From: Salinimicrobium profundisediminis
GTDB taxonomy: Bacteria > Bacteroidota > Bacteroidia > Flavobacteriales > Flavobacteriaceae
Assembly: GCF_026241755.1 (NCBI RefSeq)
Contig: NZ_JAPJDA010000030.1
Location: 1 to 44,289 of the forward strand
DNA: 44,289 bases
Direction: 5' to 3'
Part shown: in pieces, positions 17,881 through 25,347 of the stretch
How the letters are laid out: each line of letters starts with the position of its first letter
Position numbering within the stretch: the stretch's first letter is position 1
Program-made: the position numbers and the translations under genes
Notes under the pieces: generated by a model
What the model was told of the DNA's origin: nothing
The model's database searches: none
What the model saw: only the letters and a program-made list of their open reading frames with translations

Positions 17881-17911
17881 AAATAAAAAACCCGGCCTAT
17901 AGCCGGGTTTT
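17881..17911 (-). terminator. Rho-independent terminator of the OmpA-family gene
   Basis: A 10-bp stem (17887-17896 with 17902-17911, core AACCCGGC/GCCGGGTT) and a 5-nt loop. On the minus strand it is followed by a T-rich run (complement of 17881-17890) and lies 19 nt past the OmpA stop. Confidence 0.85.
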
Positions 17912-17930
17912 AAAGAATATTTGAGCTTGC

Positions 17931-18764
17931 TTATTTAGCAGTCTGCATTCCTTCTTCAATAAGGTTGTAGAATTGATCAAGTTTTGGAAGAATCACGATA
18001 CGGGTTCTTCTGTTCTTGGCTCTACCTTCAGCAGTTTCGTTTGAAGCTACAGGAACGTAGTAACTTCTACCCGCAGCGGTCATTCTTTGTGGCTGAACAC
18101 CAAACTCTTCCTGAAGTACACGTACTACAGAAGTAGCTCTTTTTACAGAAAGATCCCAGTTGTCCTGAAGTACTGCGTTTCTAATTGACTTGTCATCTGT
18201 GTGACCTTCAACCATAAATTCAATTTCTGGACGGTTTTTCACAACAGTGGCTACTTTTCCAAGTACTTCTTTAGCACGGTCAGATACATTGTATTTTCCG
18301 CTTTCGAAAAGAAGTTTGTCAGAAATAGAAACATAAACTACTCCTTTTTCAACATTGATCTGGATATCGTCATCACTCATGTTTCCAAGAACACCTTTAA
18401 GGCTGGTAACCAAAGCAAGTGTTACAGAATCTTTTTTAGTGATCGCATCCTGCATACGCTGAATCTTCATATCTTTTTCTTTGATACTTTCTAAAGAGCG
18501 TTCAAGATTTTCGGCTTCTTTCTTTGATAAGGTGGCAAGATCTCCAACGTTGTTCAATAAAGCAGTATTTTGGTTGCTCAACTGACTAATTTGTTGGTTC
18601 AATCGATCTTTTTCATCCAAACAGGAGTTAAGTTTAACCGTGGCTGTGTTCAACTTGTCCTGAGTCTCCTTTTGTTGAGCTTCAAGCTCGGCATATTTCT
18701 TCTGTGAAACGCATGAAGAAAAAAGGAGCGCAGCAGTTGCCGATAAAAGCATGAATTTTTTCAT
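17931..18764 (-). CDS. OmpA-family lipoprotein
   Basis: A 277-residue lipoprotein with LLFSSC lipobox (Cys18), a long periplasmic coiled coil (about 20-130; many Lys/Glu/Gln heptads), and a C-terminal OmpA/MotB peptidoglycan-binding domain (about 145-265). The OmpA domain shows LLFESGKYNVSDRAKEVLGK, EFMVEGHTDD, NWDLSVKRATSVVRVL, RMTAAGRSYYVPVASN and KNRRTRIVILPK, so the peptidoglycan-binding Asp and Arg are present. It probably tethers the outer membrane to the cell wall. It has its own strong promoter-like site at 18798-18828 and its own terminator at 17887, so it is likely monocistronic and well expressed. Confidence 0.9.
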   Translation of the reverse strand: MKKFMLLSATAALLFSSCVSQKKYAELEAQQKETQDKLNTATVKLNSCLDEKDRLNQQISQLSNQNTALLNNVGDLATLSKKEAENLERSLESIKEKDMKIQRMQDAITKKDSVTLALVTSLKGVLGNMSDDDIQINVEKGVVYVSISDKLLFESGKYNVSDRAKEVLGKVATVVKNRPEIEFMVEGHTDDKSIRNAVLQDNWDLSVKRATSVVRVLQEEFGVQPQRMTAAGRSYYVPVASNETAEGRAKNRRTRIVILPKLDQFYNLIEEGMQTAK

Positions 18765-18797
18765 AATTCTTAATTGTGTGATTAAATGTTAACGTTT

Positions 18798-18828
18798 CAA
18801 AAATACAAAATCTAAGGTCATTCCGAAA
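18798..18828 (-). promoter_or_regulatory. Bacteroidota-type promoter of the OmpA-family gene
   Basis: On the minus strand TATTTTTG (complement of 18798-18805) matches the TAnnTTTG -7 element exactly. TTTC (complement of 18825-18828) lies 19 nt upstream in the -33 position, where TTTG is the consensus. The predicted start of transcription is about 25-30 nt before the ATG. Confidence 0.7.
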
Positions 18829-18854
18829 TTTAAACAGAACATAATTAAAATAAT

Positions 18855-19847
18855 TTAAACTCTCTTAAATTCCTTCCTTCCCTGTAGGTAATATGCGAAT
18901 ACAACGGAGATATTGTTATAATATTTTGTCTTTTTTGGAGAAGGTTTCCTTTTTTTCCACATTTTTCCTGCATGCCGGTAAAACTGAAAATGTGCTCTTA
19001 TAATGGCTGCTGAATGTGAGGGTTTTAGCTCAATTAAGAATTTTACACCTGCCAGCCCATCCAAAAGTAACCGTAGAAAAATGATGATAAATACCTTGTC
19101 TTTTGGCGCATTTTTTAGCACTGTGAAGAGGCTGTTCCTAAAATTTAAAAAAGTCTTGCGCGGGTGCATGGCATTTAAAGTGCCTCCTCCAAGATGGTAA
19201 ACCTTTGACGCTCCCACTGCTTTTACCTTTAGCCCGCTGTTGTAAAGGCGCCAGCAAAGATCTATTTCTTCCTGGTGCGCAAAGAAATCTTCGTCAAAAC
19301 CTCCCGCCTCAAAAAAGGCATTTTTGCGTATCATCATACAGGCGCCTGTGGCCCAAAAGATCTCTTTGGTATCATCGTACTGCCCATGGTCTTCTTCAAG
19401 GGTTTCAAAAATGCGGCCCCGGCAGTAGGGATAACCCATGGCATCAATATAGCCGCCTGCAGCCCCGGCATATTCAAAATGGGTTTTTTTCCGGTAATTG
19501 AGGATCTTTGGCTGGAGTGCTGCAACCTTCTTATCCTGCTCCATTTCTTGTATTAATGGCTGTAACCATCCTTCAGTCACCTCTACATCGCTGTTCAAAA
19601 GCACAAAAATGTCTTCCTGCAGGTCTTGAAGGGCGTCGTTATAGCCTTTAGCAAATCCGCCGTTTATTTTATTCTGAATGATCTTTACCTGCGGAAAATT
19701 CTTCCGAAGAAAAGGTACCGAATCATCGGTAGAGGCATTATCGGCTACATAAATGATAGCTTCAGGAGAATTTTGTACCACCGAAGGTAGGAACTGCTGC
19801 AATAAAGCTTTTCCGTTCCAGTTAAGAATGATCACTGCTACTTTCAC
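18855..19847 (-). CDS. Family 2 glycosyltransferase
   Basis: A 330-residue GT-A fold enzyme. It shows VAVIILNWNGK (nucleotide-binding start), YVADNASTDDS, NGGFAKGYNDAL, FVLLNSDVEV (the DxD-like metal site), FWATGACMMIRKNAF and FDEDFFAHQEEIDLCWRL, all typical of rhamnosyltransferase-like GT2 proteins. The acceptor is unknown; cell-wall, exopolysaccharide or protein glycosylation are possible. The start codon is GTG at 19847, as no ATG precedes the obvious N-terminal strand. It is not in a polysaccharide cluster: the neighbours are an OmpA lipoprotein and an HsdR_N-like gene. The last 60 residues are basic and may contact the membrane. Confidence 0.87.
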   Translation of the reverse strand: MKVAVIILNWNGKALLQQFLPSVVQNSPEAIIYVADNASTDDSVPFLRKNFPQVKIIQNKINGGFAKGYNDALQDLQEDIFVLLNSDVEVTEGWLQPLIQEMEQDKKVAALQPKILNYRKKTHFEYAGAAGGYIDAMGYPYCRGRIFETLEEDHGQYDDTKEIFWATGACMMIRKNAFFEAGGFDEDFFAHQEEIDLCWRLYNSGLKVKAVGASKVYHLGGGTLNAMHPRKTFLNFRNSLFTVLKNAPKDKVFIIIFLRLLLDGLAGVKFLIELKPSHSAAIIRAHFQFYRHAGKMWKKRKPSPKKTKYYNNISVVFAYYLQGRKEFKRV

Positions 19848-19891
19848 AGGTGCAAATTAAAGTAAATTATAAGGTTGATGCATTACAGGGT

Positions 19892-19908
19892 GTCAAAAAT
19901 GGCATTTT
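19892..19908. repeat. Dispersed palindrome, copy at the HsdR_N-like stop codon
   Basis: GTCAAAAATGGCATTTT, an instance of the AAAAATGSCATTTTT palindrome with its last base changed. It directly abuts the TAG stop (19909-19911, minus strand) of the neighbouring gene and shares the GTGTC left flank with the copy at 26581. Confidence 0.7.
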
Positions 19909-20352
19909 CTAGCCCCATTCCGGGAGGTCTGGGAGAAAGTGGTATTGCTCGGCTACATAATCAAGCTGACAAAAATAATGCTGAAGTCCGTTGGTCACCA
20001 TCAGGTAATCTGCCTGTAGGGCCAGGTTATAACGTGCAATCTGGTCAAAAGTGCCTTGTGTAATAGGAATAGAGGCTGCCTTGCATTCTACCACCAGGTG
20101 AATATCACCATTGGGTTTATAGGCCAGTACATCATACCTTTTTATAAGATCGTGGAGCTTCACTTGCTTTTCTACATTGAGCAGGCTCTTTGGAAATTTC
20201 TTTTCCTGAAGAAGAAATTGCACCACGTGTTGGCGCACCCATTCTTCGGGCGTAAGTAAAACAAATTTTTTCCGAAGCTCATCAAAAACAGCTATTTTAT
20301 TTTCGCTATTTTTGAGCCGAAATGAGTACCGGGGGAAGTTAAGTGTATGCAT
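19909..20352 (-). CDS. Stand-alone HsdR N-terminal-like (PD-(D/E)XK) domain protein
   Basis: A 147-residue protein corresponding to the HSDR_N_2 family, the nuclease-like N-terminal domain of type I restriction R subunits, without helicase. LTPEEWVRQHVVQFLL and RYDVLAYKPNGDIHLVVECKA are recognisable: the latter supplies Asp, then Glu-x-Lys as in a PD-(D/E)XK active site. No HsdM, HsdS or helicase gene is present, so it is not a restriction system here. The start is ATG 20352; a TTG six nt up is also open. It is transcribed divergently from holA with a 60-nt gap, a layout I remember as common in Flavobacteriia, which would suggest a housekeeping DNA-related role. Confidence 0.75.
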   Translation of the reverse strand: MHTLNFPRYSFRLKNSENKIAVFDELRKKFVLLTPEEWVRQHVVQFLLQEKKFPKSLLNVEKQVKLHDLIKRYDVLAYKPNGDIHLVVECKAASIPITQGTFDQIARYNLALQADYLMVTNGLQHYFCQLDYVAEQYHFLPDLPEWG

Positions 20353-20412
20353 GCTCAAAAGTAGGATTTTTTCAGAAGAAACTTCTTTTAGTCCCTCCCC
20401 AAAACCAGCTTT

Positions 20413-21417
20413 ATGGATGACGTAAAAAATATAGTGACTGCCATTAAAAAAGGGGATATTAAACCTATCTATTTTTTAACGGGAGAAGAGCCGTATTTTA
20501 TTGATAAGATTTCAGATTACATTGAAGACCATGTTTTGCCCGAAGAAGAAAAGGGCTTTAACCAGATGGTGCTTTACGGGCGCGATGTGACTGTAGATGA
20601 AATTATTGGCAACGCCAAACGTTATCCCATGATGGCCGAACGGCAGGTAATTATCGTAAAAGAAGCCCAGGATCTTTCGCGCACCATAGAGCAACTCCTG
20701 CCTTATGCCGAAAACCCGCAACCCACAACCGTTTTGGTTTTCAACTACAAGTATAAAAAGCTTGATAAGCGCAAAAAGCTGCACAAGGCAATAGCAAAAA
20801 CCGGCGTGATCTATGAAAACAAGAGGTTGTATGAGAACCAGGTTGTAGACTGGATACAGGCAGAAATGCATAGCCGCGGTTACCAAATGGCGCCAAAGGC
20901 AGCGCAAATGCTCCTCGAATTTTTAGGTAACCAGTTAGATAAGATTGACAATGAGCTAAAGAAACTTCAGCTTATTACTCCAAAAGGAAGCACTATAACT
21001 CCTGAAGTTATAGAGGAGAATATAGGGATAAGTAAAGATTTCAATATTTTTGAGCTGCGAAAGGCTATTGGCAGTAAAGACAACCTGAAGGCGCACCGCA
21101 TTATCAATTACTTTTCACAGAATGAGAAAGACCATCCTATGGTGATGACGGTGGGAATGTTGTTCAGCTTCTTTGTGCAGCTGCAGCAGTACCATGCCCT
21201 TAAAGACCAGTCTGAAAACAATGTGGCCAGGGCATTAAAGGTCAACCGTTTTTTTGTGAAAGACTATGTTACCGCTGCCCGTAATTACAACATGAAGAAG
21301 GTAAGCAGTATTATTTCCTACTTGCGTGACGCCGATGTGAAAAGCAAGGGAGTAGGAGCTGCCAATGTGCCACAGGGCGATCTTTTAAAAGAATTACTTT
21401 TCAAAATTATCAATTAA
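20413..21417 (+). CDS. holA: DNA polymerase III subunit delta
   Basis: A 334-residue clamp-loader subunit. It binds the sliding clamp and opens it in the DnaX-delta-delta' complex. Family features seen: IKKGDIKPIYFLTGEEPYFID at the N-terminus, FNQMVLYGRDVTVDEII, AKRYPMMAERQVIIVKEAQD, the central KLDKRKKLHKAI, and the C-terminal helical collar ending in LLKELLFKIIN. Its length is normal. It starts at ATG 20413 and is followed by menA with a one-base gap, so the two are probably co-transcribed, which is an odd but plausible pairing. Confidence 0.92.
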   Translation: MDDVKNIVTAIKKGDIKPIYFLTGEEPYFIDKISDYIEDHVLPEEEKGFNQMVLYGRDVTVDEIIGNAKRYPMMAERQVIIVKEAQDLSRTIEQLLPYAENPQPTTVLVFNYKYKKLDKRKKLHKAIAKTGVIYENKRLYENQVVDWIQAEMHSRGYQMAPKAAQMLLEFLGNQLDKIDNELKKLQLITPKGSTITPEVIEENIGISKDFNIFELRKAIGSKDNLKAHRIINYFSQNEKDHPMVMTVGMLFSFFVQLQQYHALKDQSENNVARALKVNRFFVKDYVTAARNYNMKKVSSIISYLRDADVKSKGVGAANVPQGDLLKELLFKIIN

Positions 21418-21418
21418 T

Positions 21419-22321
21419 ATGGCGAATTTAGATACCTGGGTAAGTGCAGCGAGGCTCAGAACGCTGCCGCTATCAATTTCAGGAATTTTGGTGGGAAGTT
21501 CTATAGCTGTAGCGCAAAATGAGTTTAATAGCGTGATCTTTGCACTGGCTTTGGCCACCACGCTGGGCCTGCAGATTCTCTCCAACTTCGCCAATGACTA
21601 TGGAGATTTTGTAAAAGGAACAGACAATGAAGACAGGGTAGGCCCGCAACGTGCACTTCAAAGTGGAATGATAACCCGGGATGAAATGTTTTGGGGAATG
21701 ATCGTTACCGGCATCATCACTTTCTTTTTTGCCGTTACGCTTATTTATCTGGCCTTTGGCACCCGTAGCCTGTTCTACGGACTGGTGTTTTTGGTCCTGG
21801 GAATAGGCGCTATAGCTGCAGCAGTGAAGTATACCGTGGGAGATTCGGCTTATGGTTACAGGGGTCTGGGAGACGTGTTTGTGTTCGTGTTCTTCGGACT
21901 TGTTGCGGTTTATGGTAGCTATTTTCTTTATACTATGGAATGGGACTGGCGGGTATTCTTACCGGCTGCCACTATTGGATTCTTAAGTGCCGGGGTGCTC
22001 AACCTTAACAATATGCGCGATCGCGCTGCCGATGCTAAAGCAGGAAAGAATACTCTAGTAGTTAAACTGGGAGAGGCCCAGGCAAAACAGTACCATTATT
22101 TTCTCCTGCTGGCGGCATTTTCCTCTATGATCCTCTACTCGGCTTTCTCCTTTACAGGAATAGATGATCTCCTGTATCTCTTTGCTTTTGTGCCACTTTT
22201 GTTCCACTTAAAGAGGATCATGGAGAACAAGAATCCCGTCCTCCTCGATCCTGAACTTAAGAAACTAGCCTTAGGCACCTTCTTACTGGCTGTTCTTTTT
22301 GGGCTGGGACAAATATTATAG
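21419..22321 (+). CDS. menA: 1,4-dihydroxy-2-naphthoate polyprenyltransferase
   Basis: A 300-residue integral membrane UbiA-family prenyltransferase. It attaches the isoprenoid tail to 1,4-dihydroxy-2-naphthoate in menaquinone synthesis. The first Asp-rich motif appears as NFANDYGDFVKGTDNEDR, and the second as NNMRDRAADAKAGKNTL, both in the expected cytoplasmic loops. About 8-9 hydrophobic helices are seen. It begins one base after the holA stop. menC and menE lie downstream on the same strand, separated by an MBL-fold and a CPBP gene. A palindromic repeat starts two bases past the stop. Confidence 0.93.
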   Translation: MANLDTWVSAARLRTLPLSISGILVGSSIAVAQNEFNSVIFALALATTLGLQILSNFANDYGDFVKGTDNEDRVGPQRALQSGMITRDEMFWGMIVTGIITFFFAVTLIYLAFGTRSLFYGLVFLVLGIGAIAAAVKYTVGDSAYGYRGLGDVFVFVFFGLVAVYGSYFLYTMEWDWRVFLPAATIGFLSAGVLNLNNMRDRAADAKAGKNTLVVKLGEAQAKQYHYFLLLAAFSSMILYSAFSFTGIDDLLYLFAFVPLLFHLKRIMENKNPVLLDPELKKLALGTFLLAVLFGLGQIL

Positions 22322-22322
22322 G

Positions 22323-22345
22323 TCTCAAAAATGCCATTTTTGGAA
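22323..22345. repeat. Dispersed palindrome, copy just past the menA stop
   Basis: A perfect AAAAATGCCATTTTT core (22327-22341) with TCTC on the left and GGAA on the right. The 23-nt block is identical to the copy at 41411-41433 except for the central base (C versus G). Confidence 0.85.
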
Positions 22346-22543
22346 GGTCTTTCGGGTAGGATTTTGTATTTTGTATCAGTGTTGTCCAATTAAATAAATT
22401 AATCAGGAGCTAAGTCACGAATTCACTAATTATACTGTTCATTTAAGGTATAGAAAGATGGTTTCCAGTTTCTGAATTTATATTAAACTTTATTTATGGA
22501 AATAGAATTAAATATCGTTGTTAATCAGGTGGTTGGATAAAGT

Positions 22544-22580
22544 CTTGGCTCTTGCAGCGAAGCGATCTTGACTCTTGTCT
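22544..22580 (+). repeat. Imperfect CTTGNCT heptamer repeat
   Basis: Units CTTGGCT (22544), CTTGCAG (22551), a 9-nt break, CTTGACT (22567) and CTTGTCT (22574), located in the 297-nt gap between menA and the MBL-fold gene. It is short and degenerate. The rest of the gap holds the palindrome at 22323 and no visible gene. Confidence 0.6.
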
Positions 22581-22618
22581 CCCTGATAATAATGAATTGT
22601 ATATTAAAATATGACATT

Positions 22619-23299
22619 ATGAAAATTACTCACTACGCACACAGCACATTTGCAATAGAAGTTAAGGGGGTTCACCTTTTAATAGATCCTTTTATCTCGG
22701 GTAATGAGAAGGTAAAGGGAATGGTGAATATTGATGATCTAAAGGCAGATTATATTCTGTTAACCCATGCGCATCAGGATCATACGTTAGATGCTGAAGC
22801 CATTGCCAAACGAACCGGCGCGGTGATCATCAGTAATTTTGAAATAGCCACTCATTACGAAAATAAAGGCCTGGAAGTACACCCGCTTAACCACGGTGGT
22901 AAATGGAATTTTGAATTTGGAACGGTGAAATACGTGAACGCCATTCATACCAGCTCCTTTCCCGATGGTAGTTACGGCGGCCAGCCCGGCGGATTTGTCA
23001 TTGAAGGGGAACACAAGAATATTTACATCGCCGGTGACACCGCGCTAACTATGGATATGAAACTTATCCCCATGCACACTAAGCTAGACCTGGCCATACT
23101 GCCTATTGGCGATAATTTTACCATGGGGGTAGATGATGCCATTATAGCCAGCGATTTTGTGCAGTGTGATAAAGTGCTGGGTTGTCACTATGACACTTTT
23201 GGATATATTGAAATTGATCATGAAGAGGCAAAGAGGAAATTCTATGAAAAAGGGAAAGACCTTATGTTGTTTGAGACAGGAGAAAGTATAGAACTTTAA
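22619..23299 (+). CDS. Metallo-beta-lactamase-fold hydrolase, UPF0173-like
   Basis: A 226-residue soluble MBL-fold protein of the UPF0173/UlaG-like group. The metal motif is intact: LTHAHQDHTLDAEA (HxHxDH), then YIAGDTALTMDMK with a further Asp and GCHYDTFGYIE with a late His. I set the start at ATG 22619, giving MKITHYAHSTFAIEV, the standard beginning of the family; the frame is open 51 nt further up but gives unrelated residues. It lies between menA and menC, with menC starting 9 nt after its stop. That position suggests a part in menaquinone synthesis, for example thioester hydrolysis, but the sequence does not prove it. Confidence 0.88.
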   Translation: MKITHYAHSTFAIEVKGVHLLIDPFISGNEKVKGMVNIDDLKADYILLTHAHQDHTLDAEAIAKRTGAVIISNFEIATHYENKGLEVHPLNHGGKWNFEFGTVKYVNAIHTSSFPDGSYGGQPGGFVIEGEHKNIYIAGDTALTMDMKLIPMHTKLDLAILPIGDNFTMGVDDAIIASDFVQCDKVLGCHYDTFGYIEIDHEEAKRKFYEKGKDLMLFETGESIEL

Positions 23300-23308
23300 A
23301 CAATATAA

Positions 23309-24343
23309 GTGCAGGCAAATTATTATAAGTATATCCTGAATTTTAAACGCCCTAGCGGTACTTCGCGGGGCGTTCTTACACAAAAGGAAACCTGGTTTTT
23401 TATTCTGAAGCAAAACGGAAAGACCGGAATTGGAGAGTGCGGCATTTTAAGAAGCCTCAGTTACGACGATCGTCCGGGTTATGAAGAAAAGCTGAAGTGG
23501 GTGTGCGAAAACATCCAGTTGGGCGAAAAAAAGCTCTGGGAAGAACTTCGGGAATTTCCAAGTATTCAATTTGGGGTAGAAATGGCCTTTAGATCGTTAG
23601 CGGCGCAAGATCCTTTTCTATTATTTCCTTCTGAATTTACTGCCGGCCAGGCGCCCATTTCTATCAACGGACTCGTTTGGATGGGGGAGGAGCAGTATAT
23701 GAAAGAGCAAATAGTTGAAAAGATCAGGGGTGGCTTCAAATGCATTAAGCTGAAGATAGGTGCTATAGATTTTGAAACTGAAATGAAATTGCTCAGCTTC
23801 ATCAGGCGTGAATTTACTTCAGAAGAAATGGAAGTAAGAGTAGATGCGAATGGAGCTTTTAAACCTTCCCAAGCATTAGAAAAACTGAAGCGTCTCAGCG
23901 ATCTGGAACTCCACAGTATAGAACAGCCCATAAAACAAGGTCAGCCGGAAGAAATGGCCGCACTTTGTGAGAATACACCTTTACCTATTGCCCTTGATGA
24001 AGAATTGATCGGGGTAACAGGTCTTTCGAAAAAGAGAGAACTGCTGGAAAAAATCTGGCCTCAATATGTCATTTTTAAACCCAGTCTCATTGGCGGAATT
24101 CGGGGAACAGATGAGTGGATTGAGCTTAGCCGTGAACTCGGTATTGGCTGGTGGGTTACCAGTGCTCTTGAAAGTAATGTAGGGCTTAATGCTATTGCAC
24201 AATATACTTACAATCTTAACAATCCTATGCCGCAGGGGCTTGGCACTGGAGGTTTATACACCAATAATTTTGAAGCTCCTCTCGAAGTTGAGAACGGAAA
24301 ATTATGGTATCGCCCCAACAAAAGCTGGAATTTTAATCTATAA
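23309..24343 (+). CDS. menC: o-Succinylbenzoate synthase
   Basis: A 344-residue enolase-superfamily enzyme that dehydrates SHCHC to o-succinylbenzoate in menaquinone synthesis. Barrel residues visible: the KxK pair in FKCIKLKIG, metal-binding Asp in RVDANGAF, Glu in LHSIEQPI, Asp in PIALDEEL, and a catalytic Lys in VIFKPSLIGG. The N-terminal capping domain has RGVLTQKETWFFIL. The start codon is GTG 23309 (9 nt after the previous stop), since no ATG is present before the conserved N-terminal strand. Members can also be N-succinylamino-acid racemases, but the neighbourhood (menA, menE) supports MenC. Confidence 0.9.
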   Translation: MQANYYKYILNFKRPSGTSRGVLTQKETWFFILKQNGKTGIGECGILRSLSYDDRPGYEEKLKWVCENIQLGEKKLWEELREFPSIQFGVEMAFRSLAAQDPFLLFPSEFTAGQAPISINGLVWMGEEQYMKEQIVEKIRGGFKCIKLKIGAIDFETEMKLLSFIRREFTSEEMEVRVDANGAFKPSQALEKLKRLSDLELHSIEQPIKQGQPEEMAALCENTPLPIALDEELIGVTGLSKKRELLEKIWPQYVIFKPSLIGGIRGTDEWIELSRELGIGWWVTSALESNVGLNAIAQYTYNLNNPMPQGLGTGGLYTNNFEAPLEVENGKLWYRPNKSWNFNL

Positions 24344-24351
24344 AAGAAAAA

Positions 24352-25296
24352 ATGTTTATACAACAGGCATATAAGGGCAAAACTGAATGGTGGCGCTATG
24401 TAATAGGGTTAGTGATCATCTTTTTGGGCTGGCAGCTCTTTGGGGCTTTACCCTGGTTTGGTGCCGTGATTTTGGAGGCTGGCCCCGATGTGCTTACGCT
24501 TTCACAGGAAGAGTGGATGAGGGTGCTCGATTCAAATCTCAATTTCTTTTTGTTGCTTCTTTCTTTTGCTGTGGGCCTCGCTGCCCTGCTTTTTGTGGTG
24601 AAATACCTGCATGCCCAAAGTATTAAAGACGCTACTACTTCTCGCAAAAAAGTGGACTGGGGCAGGTTTTTCTTCGGATTTAGCATTGTGGCTGTTTTCA
24701 CAGTTGTTACCACGCTTATAGACTATAACATGCAGCCCGAAGACTACCTGTGGAATTTTAAAACTGTGCCTTTTCTCATTCTCGCAGCCATTGCCCTTAT
24801 CATGGTGCCCCTGCAAACCAGCTTTGAAGAATACCTCTTTAGGGGATATCTTATGCAAGGAATTGGGGTGCTCGCGGGAAACAGATGGGTGCCTCTGGTC
24901 ATAACTTCTGTGATCTTCGGAAGCCTTCACCTGTTCAACCCCGAAGTGGAGAAGCTTGGTTACATTATTATGGTGTACTACATTGGCACCGGATTTCTAC
25001 TCGGTATTATGACCCTTATGGATGAAGGGATGGAGCTGGCGCTGGGTTTTCATGCCGGGAACAACCTGGTAGGTGCATTGCTGGTAACGGCCGACTGGAC
25101 GGCATTTGAAACCAATTCGGTTTTAAAGGATGTTTCCAACCCCGAGGCAGGGCTTGATATTCTTCTGCCAATCGTAATCGTGTATCCAATTTTCCTGTTT
25201 TTAATGGCTCGTACTTATCGCTGGACCAACTGGAAGGAACGCCTCTTCGGAAAAGTAAATCGGCCGGAACCTATAAAGTACCCTGAAGAAATTTAG
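24352..25296 (+). CDS. CPBP-family intramembrane metalloprotease
   Basis: A 314-residue protein with about eight hydrophobic helices. The CPBP/ABI motifs are present: FEEYLFRGYLMQ (EExxxR), SVIFGSLHLFN (FxxxH) and ALGFHAGNNLVGALL (HxxxN). Such proteins resemble the Rce1 prenyl-protein protease fold. In bacteria their substrates are mostly unknown, with roles in bacteriocin immunity or processing suggested. It begins 8 nt after menC and precedes menE by 51 nt, so it lies inside the menaquinone cluster. A structural or regulatory link to quinone synthesis is only inference. Confidence 0.88.
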   Translation: MFIQQAYKGKTEWWRYVIGLVIIFLGWQLFGALPWFGAVILEAGPDVLTLSQEEWMRVLDSNLNFFLLLLSFAVGLAALLFVVKYLHAQSIKDATTSRKKVDWGRFFFGFSIVAVFTVVTTLIDYNMQPEDYLWNFKTVPFLILAAIALIMVPLQTSFEEYLFRGYLMQGIGVLAGNRWVPLVITSVIFGSLHLFNPEVEKLGYIIMVYYIGTGFLLGIMTLMDEGMELALGFHAGNNLVGALLVTADWTAFETNSVLKDVSNPEAGLDILLPIVIVYPIFLFLMARTYRWTNWKERLFGKVNRPEPIKYPEEI

Positions 25297-25347
25297 TATT
25301 TCTGAACAATTCGTTAACTTTAGCCTTTGATCGTTAAATATGACGAA

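Noticed and set aside
19909-20352. Part of a restriction-modification system
   Set aside because: No methyltransferase, specificity or helicase subunit gene is found around it; the neighbours are housekeeping genes.
22323-22345. Palindrome as a terminator of menA
   Set aside because: The arms are only A/T-rich 7-mers around one base, too weak and with too small a loop, and perfect copies occur inside a gene (hutG) as well.
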